A stretch of DNA of 64,000 nt from Acidobacteriota bacterium (GTDB taxonomy: Bacteria > Acidobacteriota > Terriglobia > Terriglobales > Acidobacteriaceae). The notes below the pieces were generated by a model, which was not told the DNA's origin, searched no databases, and was given only the letters and a program-made list of their open reading frames with translations. The stretch's first letter is position 1, and the number at the start of each line of letters is the position of its first letter. Shown here in pieces: positions 1 through 8,339 of the stretch. Location: assembly GCA_021800255.1 (NCBI GenBank), contig JAJYZC010000002.1, positions 50,882 through 114,881 on the forward strand, read 5' to 3'. A program made the position numbers and the translations under genes.

Positions 1-1
1 G

Positions 2-1123
2 ACCGACGGCAACGAGACCGTCGCCGAGATTACCGGCTGCGTGCTGCCGGTTCAAGGAGTCCGCGCGCACAAGGCGATTTTGAAGCAGTCGCTGGCCGTG
101 GGCGACCGCGTGAACACCGTCGTCGACGGCGCGCGGCGCGACGCCATCCGGCGCAACCACACCGGCACGCATCTGCTGCACGCGGCTTTGAGACAGGTTT
201 TAGGCACACACGTGAAGCAGGCCGGCTCGGCGGTGCACCCTGACCGGCTGCGCTTTGACTTTTCGCACTTTGCCCAGGTGGCTGATGAAGAGCTCGAAGA
301 GATCGAGACCATCGTCAATCGGGAAGTGCTCAAAAACGCCAAAGTCGAGACGCTCGAAGACGTGCCCATCGACGTGGCCGTGAACGAGCTGCACGCCATG
401 GCCCTGTTCGGCGAGAAGTACGGCGACAAGGTCCGCGTGGTCAAGCTCGACGACGGATTCTCTACAGAATTATGCGGCGGAACGCACACAGCGGCCACCG
501 GCGAGATCGGCCTCTTCAAGCTTACCGGCGAGGAGTCGGTTTCCTCGGGCGTGCGGCGCATCGAGGCTATCAGCGGGCTGGGGTCGCTCTCGACCTTCCG
601 CCGCGACTTTGAGCTGGCGCAGGTGGCGGCCCAGTACGTGCCGTCGGTGGAGAACCTCTCAGAGGCGCTGAAGGCGAAGTTCGCCGCGCAGGAGGACGAG
701 CTGAAGCGGCTCCGGCGCGAGCTCGAAGAGGTGCGCATGAAGTCGGCTGCCGGCGCGCTGGATGAATCCCTTGCGCGCGCCGTGGAAGTGAAGGGCGTGC
801 GCGTGGTCACGCACCGCGCCGACCATCTGGAGCGCGGGCAGTTGCGCACCCTGGTGGACAATCTGAAACAGAAAATCGGCGAAGGCGCCGTCGTGCTGGC
901 CTCTGCGCAGCCGGAGGGCAAGGTGGCGCTGATTGCCGGCGTGACGCCGGGGCTGGTGAAGCGCCTCCAGGCGGGCAAGCTGGTGGGCGCGGTGGCCAAG
1001 CTGGTGGGCGGATCGGGCGGCGGCAAGCCGGAGATCGCCGAGGCCGGCGGCAAAGATCAGACCCAGATCGGCGCCGCGCTCCAGGCCGTGCCGGGGGTGG
1101 TGGCGGGACTGCTGGGAGATTAG
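2..1123 (+). CDS. alaS: Alanine--tRNA ligase, C-terminal part (5' end outside window)
   Basis: This is the 3' portion of alanyl-tRNA synthetase, the cytoplasmic enzyme that charges tRNA-Ala. The reading frame is open from base 2, so the catalytic N-terminal half lies to the left of the window. The editing domain is clear: an HTGTH zinc-binding motif at nt 158-172 and a CGGTH motif at nt 473-487. These provide the metal ligands that deacylate mischarged Ser- and Gly-tRNA-Ala. A coiled stretch rich in Glu, Leu and Arg follows at nt 640-750, then the Gly-rich C-Ala domain ending near the GGSGGGKPE segment that is typical of bacterial AlaRS. The stop codon TAG is fused to a palindromic repeat (see 1121-1233). 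Confidence 0.96.
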   Translation, partial: TDGNETVAEITGCVLPVQGVRAHKAILKQSLAVGDRVNTVVDGARRDAIRRNHTGTHLLHAALRQVLGTHVKQAGSAVHPDRLRFDFSHFAQVADEELEEIETIVNREVLKNAKVETLEDVPIDVAVNELHAMALFGEKYGDKVRVVKLDDGFSTELCGGTHTAATGEIGLFKLTGEESVSSGVRRIEAISGLGSLSTFRRDFELAQVAAQYVPSVENLSEALKAKFAAQEDELKRLRRELEEVRMKSAAGALDESLARAVEVKGVRVVTHRADHLERGQLRTLVDNLKQKIGEGAVVLASAQPEGKVALIAGVTPGLVKRLQAGKLVGAVAKLVGGSGGGKPEIAEAGGKDQTQIGAALQAVPGVVAGLLGD

Positions 1124-1233
1124 AGCGGTTCCAGAATCCACATGTCATTTTGGGGTTTGTGCTGAGTGGCATTTTCTGAAAAGAAATGCCACTCGGAACT
1201 GTGCTTTACGGATACTGCAATTCTGGAACCGTT
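1121..1233 (+). repeat. Palindromic dispersed repeat, copy 1
   Basis: This element of about 113 bp has terminal inverted repeats (AGCGGTTCCAGAAT on the left, AATTCTGGAACCGTT on the right) and a perfect 11-bp central hairpin: GAGTGGCATTT at 1164-1174 pairs with AAATGCCACTC at 1184-1194. A second copy in opposite orientation lies at 59181-59291 and aligns along its whole length. The element starts exactly at the alaS TAG stop codon and lies between convergent alaS and rfbD, so it could serve as a bidirectional transcription terminator. It has no coding capacity. It is REP- or MITE-like; I do not recognise a named family. Confidence 0.8.
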
Positions 1234-1276
1234 GTCGCCGAGCGGAATTCTGCGCAGTTTTCGGCAGAGTGAACCG

Positions 1277-2158
1277 CTACGGTGCGGCGGCTGCCGCCTG
1301 CGCGCGCGCGGCCAAATAGGCGTGCAATCCCTCGCGCCAATCCGTGAACACATTCAGTTGCGCCCGTTTGAGCGCGCCATTCTCCAGCACGGAGTACTTG
1401 GGCCGGTTTACCTTCATCGGGAACTCGCCCGGCCGCGCCTTCTCCAGGCGAATTTTGGTTCCGGTTGCCGCGAAGATCGCAGAGGCAAATTCGTACCACG
1501 AGCAGCTCCCTTCGGCGGTAGCGTGATACAGGCCGTAAGCGTTCGCGCCGGCAAGGGCGACGATTTGCCGGGCGATCTGCTCTGTGGGCGTGGGCGTAAC
1601 AAACTCGTCATCCACCACGCGCAACTCCTCGCGCTCGCGGGCGAGCTTGAGCATCAGCTCGACAAAATTCAGTCCTCCCTTGGCCCGGCAGGGGTGACGG
1701 CCGTAAATCGCAGAGACGCGCAGAACAAAGTGCCTGGGAGCGATAGCCGCGGTGAAGTGCTCTCCGGCCAGCTTGGTGATCCCGTAGGCATTCAGAGGAG
1801 CCGGAGCGTCGGCTTCAAGGTAGGGCTGCGCCTTTTTGCCGTCGAAGACGTAGTCGGTGCCGACGTAGATCACGGTGGCGTCCGCGCGCCTGGCCCAATC
1901 GGCCACGTTCTTGGCTCCGATCGCGTTGACGGTGAACGCGGCCGCGGGATCGGCCTCGCACTTCTCCACGTGGTGCATGGCTGCGGTGTTGACAATAAGC
2001 TGCGGGTTCGCGGCCGACAGGGCCGCATCAACCGATGCCGCTGAGCTTACCTCCAGATCGGAGTGAGTCAGACCCAGGACTGCATCGCCGTGGCGCTCGA
2101 AGGCCGCGCACACGTCGCTGCCAAGCTGCCCATTGCTTCCCAGCACCGCGACCTTCAT
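1277..2158 (-). CDS. rfbD: dTDP-4-dehydrorhamnose reductase
   Basis: RmlD/RfbD reduces dTDP-4-keto-L-rhamnose to dTDP-L-rhamnose, the last step in making the rhamnose donor for surface polysaccharide. The 293-residue protein starts with an NAD(P)-binding Rossmann motif (GSNGQLG, residues 8-14). It carries a GTDYVFDGK segment and the short-chain dehydrogenase YGITK (YxxxK) catalytic motif. It is the third gene of a minus-strand operon, starting 11 nt after the epimerase gene. Its stop reads TAGCGGTTC, similar to the end of the palindromic repeat next door. rfbA and rfbB are not in the window. Confidence 0.93.
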   Translation of the reverse strand: MKVAVLGSNGQLGSDVCAAFERHGDAVLGLTHSDLEVSSAASVDAALSAANPQLIVNTAAMHHVEKCEADPAAAFTVNAIGAKNVADWARRADATVIYVGTDYVFDGKKAQPYLEADAPAPLNAYGITKLAGEHFTAAIAPRHFVLRVSAIYGRHPCRAKGGLNFVELMLKLAREREELRVVDDEFVTPTPTEQIARQIVALAGANAYGLYHATAEGSCSWYEFASAIFAATGTKIRLEKARPGEFPMKVNRPKYSVLENGALKRAQLNVFTDWREGLHAYLAARAQAAAAAP

Positions 2159-2169
2159 ACTCCGGCCCT

Positions 2170-3156
2170 CTACCTGGCGGCCGGCGCGCCCGTCCGGCTC
2201 TCAGTCTCGATCTTCTTGAAGACTTTGATGTTGTAGTAGGCGGGATTGTCCCAATCGCTGCACTTATCGATGTTGTCGATCAAGCTGCGAACGATGGACT
2301 TCACGCTGTGATGCGGATGGAAGCTGAGGACCGTCTCAGCGCGCTCGATGGAGACTTTGTAGTTGCGCACGTCCGCGATGTGCTGGATGTCGAGAGCGAT
2401 CTTCTTGCCGAAATGCTCCTCTATCGCCAGCTTGACCAGGTCGGCGATCTCGCCCACGGTGTGATTGCCGGAAGCGATGTTGAAGATGCCGCTCAGCGAG
2501 GGATGGGCTTCCACGGCGCGGGTATAGGCCATGGCGGTGTCGTCGATGCTGAGGAACGGCCGCCAGATGCCCGGATTGTTGACGTGAATCAGACCATCCT
2601 GCATCGCGCATTTGAACATAGTATTGATAATCAGGTCGTAGCGCATGCGCGGGCTGTATCCGCAGACCGTCCCCTTGCGCAGGGCGATCACGGAAAAATC
2701 GCTGTCAATCATCTGCAGGACCGCGCGCTCGCCTTGCAGCTTGGAGATTCCGTAAGGATAAGCAGAACTTACAGGCCGGTCCTCATCGAAGAGCTCGTTC
2801 TCGGTGTATCCGTAGACCGAGCACGAGCTGGCATAGATGTACCGCTTTACCTTCGCCTTTTTGGCGATATAGGCCAGATAGGCCGGCGCTGCGGCGTTGA
2901 AGACGAAGTTTTTGCTGGGCGAAAAATCCGCCATCGGATCATTGGAAAGGCCGGCGAGAAAAATCACCTGGTCGTAGCTGGCGAGGTCATCCGTCTGGAG
3001 GTCGAAGATGTCCTTCTGAAGCACCCCGACATTGCCGGGGAGATGGTTTCCGAACCAGAACAGGTCCACCACATCCACCTTGTAACCGCGGTCGAGAAGC
3101 CTCGGAATCAGCACCGAGCCGATATAGCCGGCTCCGCCGGCGATCAAAATTCGCAT
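2170..3156 (-). CDS. NAD-dependent epimerase/dehydratase (extended SDR)
   Basis: This 328-residue nucleotide-sugar epimerase/dehydratase has the Rossmann motif GGAGYIGS at residues 7-14, an SSCSVYG stretch with the catalytic Ser, and YPYGISK containing YxxxK. The ATG at 3156 is chosen because GGGAGGA lies about 7 nt upstream; an in-frame ATG 18 nt further upstream has no such site. It sits between rfbC (33 nt upstream) and rfbD (11 nt downstream), so it probably modifies a nucleotide sugar for LPS or exopolysaccharide. The exact substrate cannot be read from sequence. It is not RfbB: it is short and closer to the broad GalE/WcaG-type group. Confidence 0.85.
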   Translation of the reverse strand: MRILIAGGAGYIGSVLIPRLLDRGYKVDVVDLFWFGNHLPGNVGVLQKDIFDLQTDDLASYDQVIFLAGLSNDPMADFSPSKNFVFNAAAPAYLAYIAKKAKVKRYIYASSCSVYGYTENELFDEDRPVSSAYPYGISKLQGERAVLQMIDSDFSVIALRKGTVCGYSPRMRYDLIINTMFKCAMQDGLIHVNNPGIWRPFLSIDDTAMAYTRAVEAHPSLSGIFNIASGNHTVGEIADLVKLAIEEHFGKKIALDIQHIADVRNYKVSIERAETVLSFHPHHSVKSIVRSLIDNIDKCSDWDNPAYYNIKVFKKIETESRTGAPAAR

Positions 3157-3189
3157 GGTTTTTCCTCCCAGCACTTGCGGTTTGGATCC

Positions 3190-3768
3190 CTACTGCGATG
3201 CGTACTTGATGTTTTCTGAAAGCGGTGACTCGAGCCATTGCGCCAGAGTCTGCGCGTGGGCGTCTTTTGCGGAGACCTGAACGTCTTTGAGAGGCCACTC
3301 GATGCCGATGGCGGGATCTTTATAGAGGATTCCGGACTCGCCGCCGGAGTTGTAGATTCCCGTGCACTTATATTGCACCTCACACTCGTCAGTGAGCGCG
3401 CAAAAGCCGCGGGCGAAGCCATAAGGCGCGTAGATTTGCTTCTTGTTGCCGGCCGAAACCTCCATGCCAAACCACTGGCCGAGAGTGGGCGAACCCTTGC
3501 GGACATCCACGGCGACCAAAAAAGCTGCACCGTGTGTCACCCGCATCAGCTTGCTCATGGGCGGGTCCCACTGAAAGTGCAGGCCGCGGAGAACTCCCTT
3601 GGAGGAGCGCGAGTGATTGTCCTGCACCCATTCGGTGGGCAAACCGAGATCGCGGAAGTTGTCGGAGCGGTAGGTCTCCATGAAAAAGCCGCGGTCGTCG
3701 CCCATCACCTTGGGTACGATCACCACTACGTCTCCGCCGATGTGCTTGCTCTCGATCAGCAACGGCAT
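3190..3768 (-). CDS. rfbC: dTDP-4-dehydrorhamnose 3,5-epimerase
   Basis: RmlC/RfbC epimerises dTDP-4-keto-6-deoxyglucose at C3 and C5 in dTDP-L-rhamnose synthesis. The 192-residue cupin has the catalytic-His segment VLRGLHFQ and the conserved YAPYGFARGF region. The ATG at 3768 has GGAG about 9 nt upstream. A longer in-frame extension up to 4149 has no family similarity and is rejected. This is the first gene of the rfbC-epimerase-rfbD operon. Confidence 0.93.
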   Translation of the reverse strand: MPLLIESKHIGGDVVVIVPKVMGDDRGFFMETYRSDNFRDLGLPTEWVQDNHSRSSKGVLRGLHFQWDPPMSKLMRVTHGAAFLVAVDVRKGSPTLGQWFGMEVSAGNKKQIYAPYGFARGFCALTDECEVQYKCTGIYNSGGESGILYKDPAIGIEWPLKDVQVSAKDAHAQTLAQWLESPLSENIKYASQ

Positions 3769-4099
3769 CCGTCCATGCTCCTTTTTCACTCTCGATGCAA
3801 CTCGCTCACGCCCTTCCACAGCCTCCGTCTTGGGCCGGTGATAGTGTAGCAGTTGCAATGGATTCCTCTCGCCAAGCGGCCATGCGCGCCGTCCGCCAGG
3901 AGCCAAAGGCGTTAACAGCCCGCCCGCCTTGCCGGGGCGCGTCCGGGCCGCGCGAAGCTGAAGTCCCGCAGCCAACCCCTGCAATCCGCCCAGCCGCTCC
4001 GTCCGCCCCTCCCGGCTGTAATCTGGTCTACAATGAAGATAGGTTAAAATCAGAATTTTCCGCGCGCCGCGCGTCCATTTACAAGGAGCTGCACTTCCT
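3769..4099. other. Divergent intergenic region rfbC/efp
   Basis: These 331 nt separate the divergent rfbC and efp start codons and must hold both promoters. No gene is visible. A TACAAT -10-like hexamer occurs at 4029-4034 ahead of efp, without a convincing -35 partner. An AAGGAG ribosome binding site lies about 10 nt before the efp ATG. Confidence 0.5.
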
Positions 4100-4660
4100 A
4101 TGGCGATTCCCGCCACACAACTGCGTCCGGGCATGATTATCAAGCACAACGATCAGTTGCACCTGGTCTTCAAGGTCGAGCACCGCACGCCCGGCAATCT
4201 TCGCGCCTTTATCCAGGCCAAACTGCGCAACCTGAAATCGGGCGCGATGTTCGAGCACCGCTTCCGCTCCGCTGACGCCATCGAAAAAGTCGTCGTCGAT
4301 GAGATTCCCATGGAATTTCTCTACGCCGACGGCGATGACTACTACTTTATGAACCCGCAAGATTACGAGCAGACCGTTCTCAAGAGCTCAACCCTGGGCG
4401 ATGCGGTCGAATATCTCACCGCCAATTTGCAGATCAAGGTCAGCTACTTTGACGGCCAGCCCGTGGGCATCGAGCTGCCCCAAACCGTCGATCTCGAAGT
4501 GGTGGAGACCGAGCCCGGCCTGAAGTCCGCGACCGCCTCCAGCGTGACCAAGCCCGCAAAGCTCGAAACCGGCCTCGTGGTCCAGGTCCCGCCCTTCATC
4601 AACCAGGGTGAAAAGATCCGCGTGGACACCAGCGAAGGCGCCTACCTGAGCCGGGCATAA
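4100..4660 (+). CDS. efp: Elongation factor P
   Basis: EF-P enters the ribosomal E site and helps peptide-bond formation at proline runs. The 186-residue protein has the KOW-like N-terminal domain (residues 1-64) followed by two OB folds; the ending GEKIRVDTSEGAYLSRA is the standard C terminus. The loop that contacts the P-site tRNA reads TPGNLRAF. Aligned with the Lys34 loop PGKGQAF of E. coli EF-P, the tip residue is Asn33 rather than the modifiable Lys or Arg. No EpmA/EpmB or EarP gene is present in the window. The start is ATG with AAGGAG upstream. Confidence 0.96.
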   Translation: MAIPATQLRPGMIIKHNDQLHLVFKVEHRTPGNLRAFIQAKLRNLKSGAMFEHRFRSADAIEKVVVDEIPMEFLYADGDDYYFMNPQDYEQTVLKSSTLGDAVEYLTANLQIKVSYFDGQPVGIELPQTVDLEVVETEPGLKSATASSVTKPAKLETGLVVQVPPFINQGEKIRVDTSEGAYLSRA

Positions 4661-4678
4661 TTCCATTCCAGGGGGAAG

Positions 4679-4714
4679 GCGGATCGCATTTTCAGTGCTC
4701 TGCAATGCATCCGC
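4679..4714. terminator. Hairpin between convergent efp and phosphodiesterase genes
   Basis: GCGGAT(C)GCATT pairs with AATGCATCCGC, giving 11 bp with one bulged C. It lies between the efp stop and the stop of the convergent gene at 4824. There is no T-tract, so a terminator role is only inferred from position. Confidence 0.35.
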
Positions 4715-4823
4715 TGCACGGCCTGGACGAGGAACAACCACATATCCTTCAGCTTCGCCTCAGGATTACAACCGCGTTTGCAGATTCTGGAGGGTCGCTT
4801 GGCAAACCAGAAGCTGGTTCGAT

Positions 4824-5288
4824 CTAGCCTGCGCTGAGCAGGACTACATTAGCCTCCAACTTTCCCTCTGCGCTAACTGTCAACAGCCCAATCGTCACCG
4901 GCAGCTCGAACCGCCTCGGCCCGCAGGAGCCGGGGTTGAAGTAGAGGACGCCTTTCTTGCGGTAGAAGTTTGGGACGTGCGTGTGCCCGAAGAGGACGGC
5001 GGCGAATTTCGCAGCAGCGGGGTCGAGGTGCAGGGTCTTGAGGTCGTGGAGGAGGTAGAGATAGCGGCCCTCGGCGAGGACGACTTCGGTTTCCGGCAGT
5101 TGGGCGCAAGGACCCTCGCGGTCTACGTTGCCGCGGATGGCCGTTACCGGCGCGATCTTCTCCAGTTCCTGCAAGATGGAAAACTTGCCCACGTCGCCGA
5201 GGTGGAGGATGCGATCCACGCCTGCGAGCGCGGGCAAAACTTCAGCGCGGAGCAGGCCGTGGGTGTCGCTGACGATGCCGAGTTTCAT
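4824..5288 (-). CDS. YfcE/MJ0936-family metallophosphoesterase
   Basis: This 154-residue calcineurin-like phosphodiesterase carries the family's metal-binding motifs in order: SDTHG near the N terminus, LGDVG, GNVD, LHD, GHTH and NPGSCGPRR. Members hydrolyse phosphodiester bonds with Mn2+ or other divalent metals; the natural substrate is usually unknown. The ATG at 5288 overlaps the stop of the upstream permease gene (ATGA at 5285-5288), which implies translational coupling. A longer in-frame extension across the permease gene is a shadow. Confidence 0.88.
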   Translation of the reverse strand: MKLGIVSDTHGLLRAEVLPALAGVDRILHLGDVGKFSILQELEKIAPVTAIRGNVDREGPCAQLPETEVVLAEGRYLYLLHDLKTLHLDPAAAKFAAVLFGHTHVPNFYRKKGVLYFNPGSCGPRRFELPVTIGLLTVSAEGKLEANVVLLSAG

Positions 5289-6169
5289 AGGCCAAGTTCC
5301 AGGCGTGTGCGGGGGTCGAGCTGGTCGCGGAGGGCGTCGCCAAGAAAGTTGAAGCCGAGTACGGCGGCGGCAATGGCCAGCGCGGGAAAGAGGACGAGGT
5401 GGGGCGAGTCGAACAGGTGCAGGCGGGCGTTGTTGAGCATCGACCCCCAACTGGGAGCGGGAGCAGGAATGCCTAATCCCAGGAACGACAGCGTGGCCTC
5501 GGCCAGGATGACGCCAGCCATGCCGATGGTGGCCTGCACCAGGACGGGCTGGATGATGTTGGGCAGGATGTGCCGGAAGAAGATGCGCGGGCCGCTGGCG
5601 CCCAGAGCGCGGGCTGCGTCTACATATTCGCGCTCTCTGACGGTCATCACCTGGGCGCGGACCAGGCGGGCGTAGCCGGCCCAGCCGCCGATCGCCAGCG
5701 CCAGAACCAAATTGGCGAAGCCTGGCCCGAGAAAAGCGGCAAAGGCGATCGCCAGAAGAATCCCCGGCAGGGCCAAAAAGGTGTTCATGGCGAAGGTCGT
5801 GAGGACGGTATCGACCCAGCCGCCGAGATAGCCGGCAAGACCGCCTACAGCGAGACCCAGGGCCAGCGAGACTGCGACCACAGTGACGGAGACAGCCAAG
5901 GAGATGCGCGCGCCATAGAGGAGGCGGGAAAAGGTGTCGCGGCCGAGCTCGTCGGTTCCAGCCCAATGGGCGGCGGAAGGACCTTGGAGCCGGTGCAGCA
6001 GGTCGATGGCGGAGGGGTTGTACGGCGCCAGCCAGGGCGCAGCCAGCCCGCAGAAGACAAAGCCGGCGAGCAACACAAAGCCGATGGCGGCCAGCGGCTG
6101 GCGGCGAACAAAGATTCGCATCCTGCGCAACGTCCTGGAGACCGAAAGGCTAGAGACGGGAGATGCCAT
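5285..6169 (-). CDS. DppC/OppC-type ABC transporter permease
   Basis: This 294-residue inner-membrane permease resembles DppC/OppC/NikC of peptide and nickel importers. It has an N-terminal transmembrane helix, the conserved HWAGTDELGRDTFSRLLYGAR segment at the start of the transport domain, five further helices, and the EAA loop (EYVDAARALGAS) that docks the ATPase. No partner permease, ATPase or binding protein is nearby, so it must pair with subunits encoded elsewhere or be a relic. It is coupled by ATGA overlap to the phosphoesterase downstream. An alternative ATG at 6121 (MRIFVRRQ) is possible. Confidence 0.9.
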   Translation of the reverse strand: MASPVSSLSVSRTLRRMRIFVRRQPLAAIGFVLLAGFVFCGLAAPWLAPYNPSAIDLLHRLQGPSAAHWAGTDELGRDTFSRLLYGARISLAVSVTVVAVSLALGLAVGGLAGYLGGWVDTVLTTFAMNTFLALPGILLAIAFAAFLGPGFANLVLALAIGGWAGYARLVRAQVMTVREREYVDAARALGASGPRIFFRHILPNIIQPVLVQATIGMAGVILAEATLSFLGLGIPAPAPSWGSMLNNARLHLFDSPHLVLFPALAIAAAVLGFNFLGDALRDQLDPRTRLELGL

Positions 6170-6222
6170 CGACAGTCAAAAGAATACAGCGACAGGCGCG
6201 GCAAAGCGGGGTTTAATTGAGT

Positions 6223-7134
6223 ATGCGCATGATGGTGAGGGGTTTACAGCGGATCTCGAATCCAAGTTGGGAACCAAGAGCGGATGTGTTCCGTGGTGGA
6301 GGACGCTGGCCGCAGCGTGCGCCGCGCAGAGGTCGCGCGCTGCTTTGGTCCTTTACGAGCGCCGCGATGGTGTTGTGCCTGATCTTTGCTGCGGCCATGA
6401 CTTGCCGAGCGCAAGCGGGGAGGCCGCCGGCGGGCGCGGCGCGGCCGGACCTGCTGAATAAGGCCGAAGAGTTGTTCGTGCTGGCCAACCAGGCGCGGGC
6501 GGCAGCGGGGGAAAAGCCGCTGCACTGGGACCCGGCCTTGACCAACGCTGCACTGGCGCATTGCCGGCTGATGGCGGAGAAGGGGCCGATTGAGCACCAA
6601 TATGCAGGCGAACTGGGGGTCGAGGCGCGGGCGGCGAAGGCGGGCGCGCACTTCAGCTTGATCGCGGAGAACATCGCCATAGGAACCTCGCCGGCGGGGA
6701 TTCAGCATGGATGGATGAACTCGCCGGGCCACCGCGCGAATTTGCTGAACCCGCAGGAGGACCGGCTGGGAGTGGCCGTAGTGAGAGCCCGCGGCATGCT
6801 CTACGCCGTGGAGGATTTTTCCCGCGCCGAACCGGTGCTGTCGCGCCGCCAGGTGGAGATGGTGATTTCGAGGCTGGTGGCGGCAAGGGGCGTGACCATG
6901 CTGGCCAGCAACCGGGCGGCGCGAGCCTACTGCGCAACGGGAAACGTGCCGGAGAACGCATCGCCTCCCAGCTTTTTGGTCAAGTGGCAGGGTCCGAACC
7001 TGACCGCTCTGCCCCCACCGCTGCTCTCGCGGCTGGCGTCGGGGCATTACCACGGCGCGGAGGTGGGCAGTTGCGCGCCCCAAGGCGCGAAGGGATCGTT
7101 CACCGTGTACCGGGTTGCGGTGCTGCTCTACTGA
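6223..7134 (+). CDS. CAP/SCP-domain secreted protein
   Basis: The 303-residue protein has a basic N terminus and a hydrophobic segment at about residues 40-64 that should act as signal peptide or anchor. A CAP (cysteine-rich secretory/PR-1) domain follows at about 75-200. Typical CAP features are visible: NQARAAAGEKPLHWDPAL, an IAENIAIG segment, GWMNSPGHRANLL with the conserved His, and LGVAVV. The C-terminal 100 residues are not recognised. The role of bacterial CAP proteins is mostly unknown. The first in-frame start is TTG at 6217; ATG at 6223 is preferred. Confidence 0.82.
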   Translation: MRMMVRGLQRISNPSWEPRADVFRGGGRWPQRAPRRGRALLWSFTSAAMVLCLIFAAAMTCRAQAGRPPAGAARPDLLNKAEELFVLANQARAAAGEKPLHWDPALTNAALAHCRLMAEKGPIEHQYAGELGVEARAAKAGAHFSLIAENIAIGTSPAGIQHGWMNSPGHRANLLNPQEDRLGVAVVRARGMLYAVEDFSRAEPVLSRRQVEMVISRLVAARGVTMLASNRAARAYCATGNVPENASPPSFLVKWQGPNLTALPPPLLSRLASGHYHGAEVGSCAPQGAKGSFTVYRVAVLLY

Positions 7135-7222
7135 GGCGAGAGTAGGTCTTGTGCGTTCCCACCCCTTGCGCGATTGCGACTTCGCCAAGGATGGGGGCCC
7201 TGTTGGATGGTAGAGGCGGCCT

Positions 7223-7266
7223 CAGCCAAAGCCCTGTACGTGTTTCCAGAGTACGGGCCAAGGCTG
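7223..7266. terminator. Long imperfect hairpin between convergent genes
   Basis: A palindromic stretch pairs CAGCC with GGCTG, CCC with GGG and GTAC with GTAC around a short loop. It is located between the CAP gene stop (7134) and the HAD gene stop (7288). It lacks a T-run. It may terminate transcription from both sides; this is inferred from position only. Confidence 0.35.
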
Positions 7267-7287
7267 ACGCGGCGGGACAGATAAATG

Positions 7288-7899
7288 TCAGCGATCTGCG
7301 GTCCGTTGCGCTCTTTCGAGCGGCGACGGAACGCGCACTGAGGCCATGCCGGCGGCGGTGGCCGCCTGAATCCCCATCGCCGTGTCTTCAAAGACCAGGC
7401 AATTGCGTGGAGCGACGCCGAGGCGAGAGGCGGCGAGCAAAAAACCGTCCGGAGCGGGCTTGCCATTTTTGTAGTCGCCGGAGCCGACAATCACCTGGAA
7501 CCTGTCGAGCAAGCCAATGGCGGTGAGCGACTTGACGACCGAGGTGCGGCTACTGCCGGAGACGACGGCGAAGGGAATGCGGCCCTGCTGCGCCTGGATA
7601 TGCTCAAGCACCTCGGGCACAGGCTTGAGCTGCGGAAGAAGCTCGTAGTAGAGGCTTTCCTTGTGCGCGGCGACAGCCTCGGCGGGCATGTTGAGCCCTT
7701 GCATCTGGTTGAGATCGGCGACGATCTTCACCGTTGGCTTGCCGCCCCAGGAGTAAAAAAGCTCCTCGTCAAAGGTGCAGCTCCACTCGCCGAGAACTTT
7801 GGTCCACGCGATATAGTGGAGGGGCATGGAATCGGCAATGGTGCCGTCGCAGTCGAAGAGGTAGGCGCGAAAGTCGCCGGCGGGGATTTCGAGCTTCAT
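7288..7899 (-). CDS. HAD-family hydrolase, beta-phosphoglucomutase-like
   Basis: This 203-residue HAD phosphatase/phosphomutase has motif I FDCDGTIADS with the nucleophile Asp and acid/base Asp (residues 15-22). The cap domain follows at about 25-90, then motif II VVSGSSR, motif III Lys within YKNGKPAPDGF and motif IV FEDTAMGIQAA. This architecture fits the beta-PGM/YqaB/GS1-like branch acting on sugar phosphates. The exact substrate cannot be assigned. Its ATG overlaps the stop of the gene upstream (ATGA at 7896-7899). Confidence 0.88.
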   Translation of the reverse strand: MKLEIPAGDFRAYLFDCDGTIADSMPLHYIAWTKVLGEWSCTFDEELFYSWGGKPTVKIVADLNQMQGLNMPAEAVAAHKESLYYELLPQLKPVPEVLEHIQAQQGRIPFAVVSGSSRTSVVKSLTAIGLLDRFQVIVGSGDYKNGKPAPDGFLLAASRLGVAPRNCLVFEDTAMGIQAATAAGMASVRVPSPLERAQRTADR

Positions 7900-8174
7900 C
7901 GGACGGCGGTTTCCTCTGCGAACGGCATAGCGCAGCCGCCTTCGCTGGGTTTCATGCGCAGTGCGCTGTTGGAGCTGTTGCAGCAGTTGAAGAGGCCGAT
8001 GGCGCAGAGCATTTCCACAATCTCGCCTTCAGAATAGCAGTCGCGCAACTCAGGCCGGTGCGCCATCACCCCGAACATATTGGGCACATTGCGGCGTTGG
8101 GCGAAGACCTGGGCATAGAGCGCGTCGAGATCGGGGGAAAACTCGCTGCGGTCGAGGCGCGAGATGCGGAACAT
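7896..8174 (-). pseudogene. Internally deleted carboxymuconolactone decarboxylase/AhpD-like gene
   Basis: This 92-residue product starts like a CMD/AhpD-family protein (MFRISRLDR..., PNMFGVMAHRPEL) and then jumps directly to the family's C-terminal helix (YSEGEIVEMLCAIGLFN). Family members normally have some 75-100 residues between these segments, including the redox CxxC...H site. That part is missing here while the frame is kept. It is therefore probably a non-functional relic, or a shortened protein with no peroxidase activity. The start at 8174 has GGAGGAGG about 7 nt upstream. It is coupled to the HAD gene. Confidence 0.7.
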
Positions 8175-8339
8175 GGGAGGACCTCCTCCATTCAAGGCTA
8201 TCGCATGGGGAGAGGTGCAGAGTTTCCCGGGCATCGCTCACCTCATGCCGCGGCGGATACCACTGTACGGCAGCGCCGGGTGCGTCCGTCTTCCGTCCGG
8301 CGCTTTCGGCCGGGACACACTATGCGAACTGCCGCATAG

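Noticed and set aside
2035..3219. 394-codon plus-strand frame opposite the epimerase gene
   Set aside because: Product lacks any family motif, while the minus-strand gene has a Rossmann motif, YxxxK and a ribosome site.
4790..4835. Possible tRNA (GGTTCGATC resembles a T-arm)
   Set aside because: No matching acceptor stem, D-arm or anticodon arm can be folded around it.
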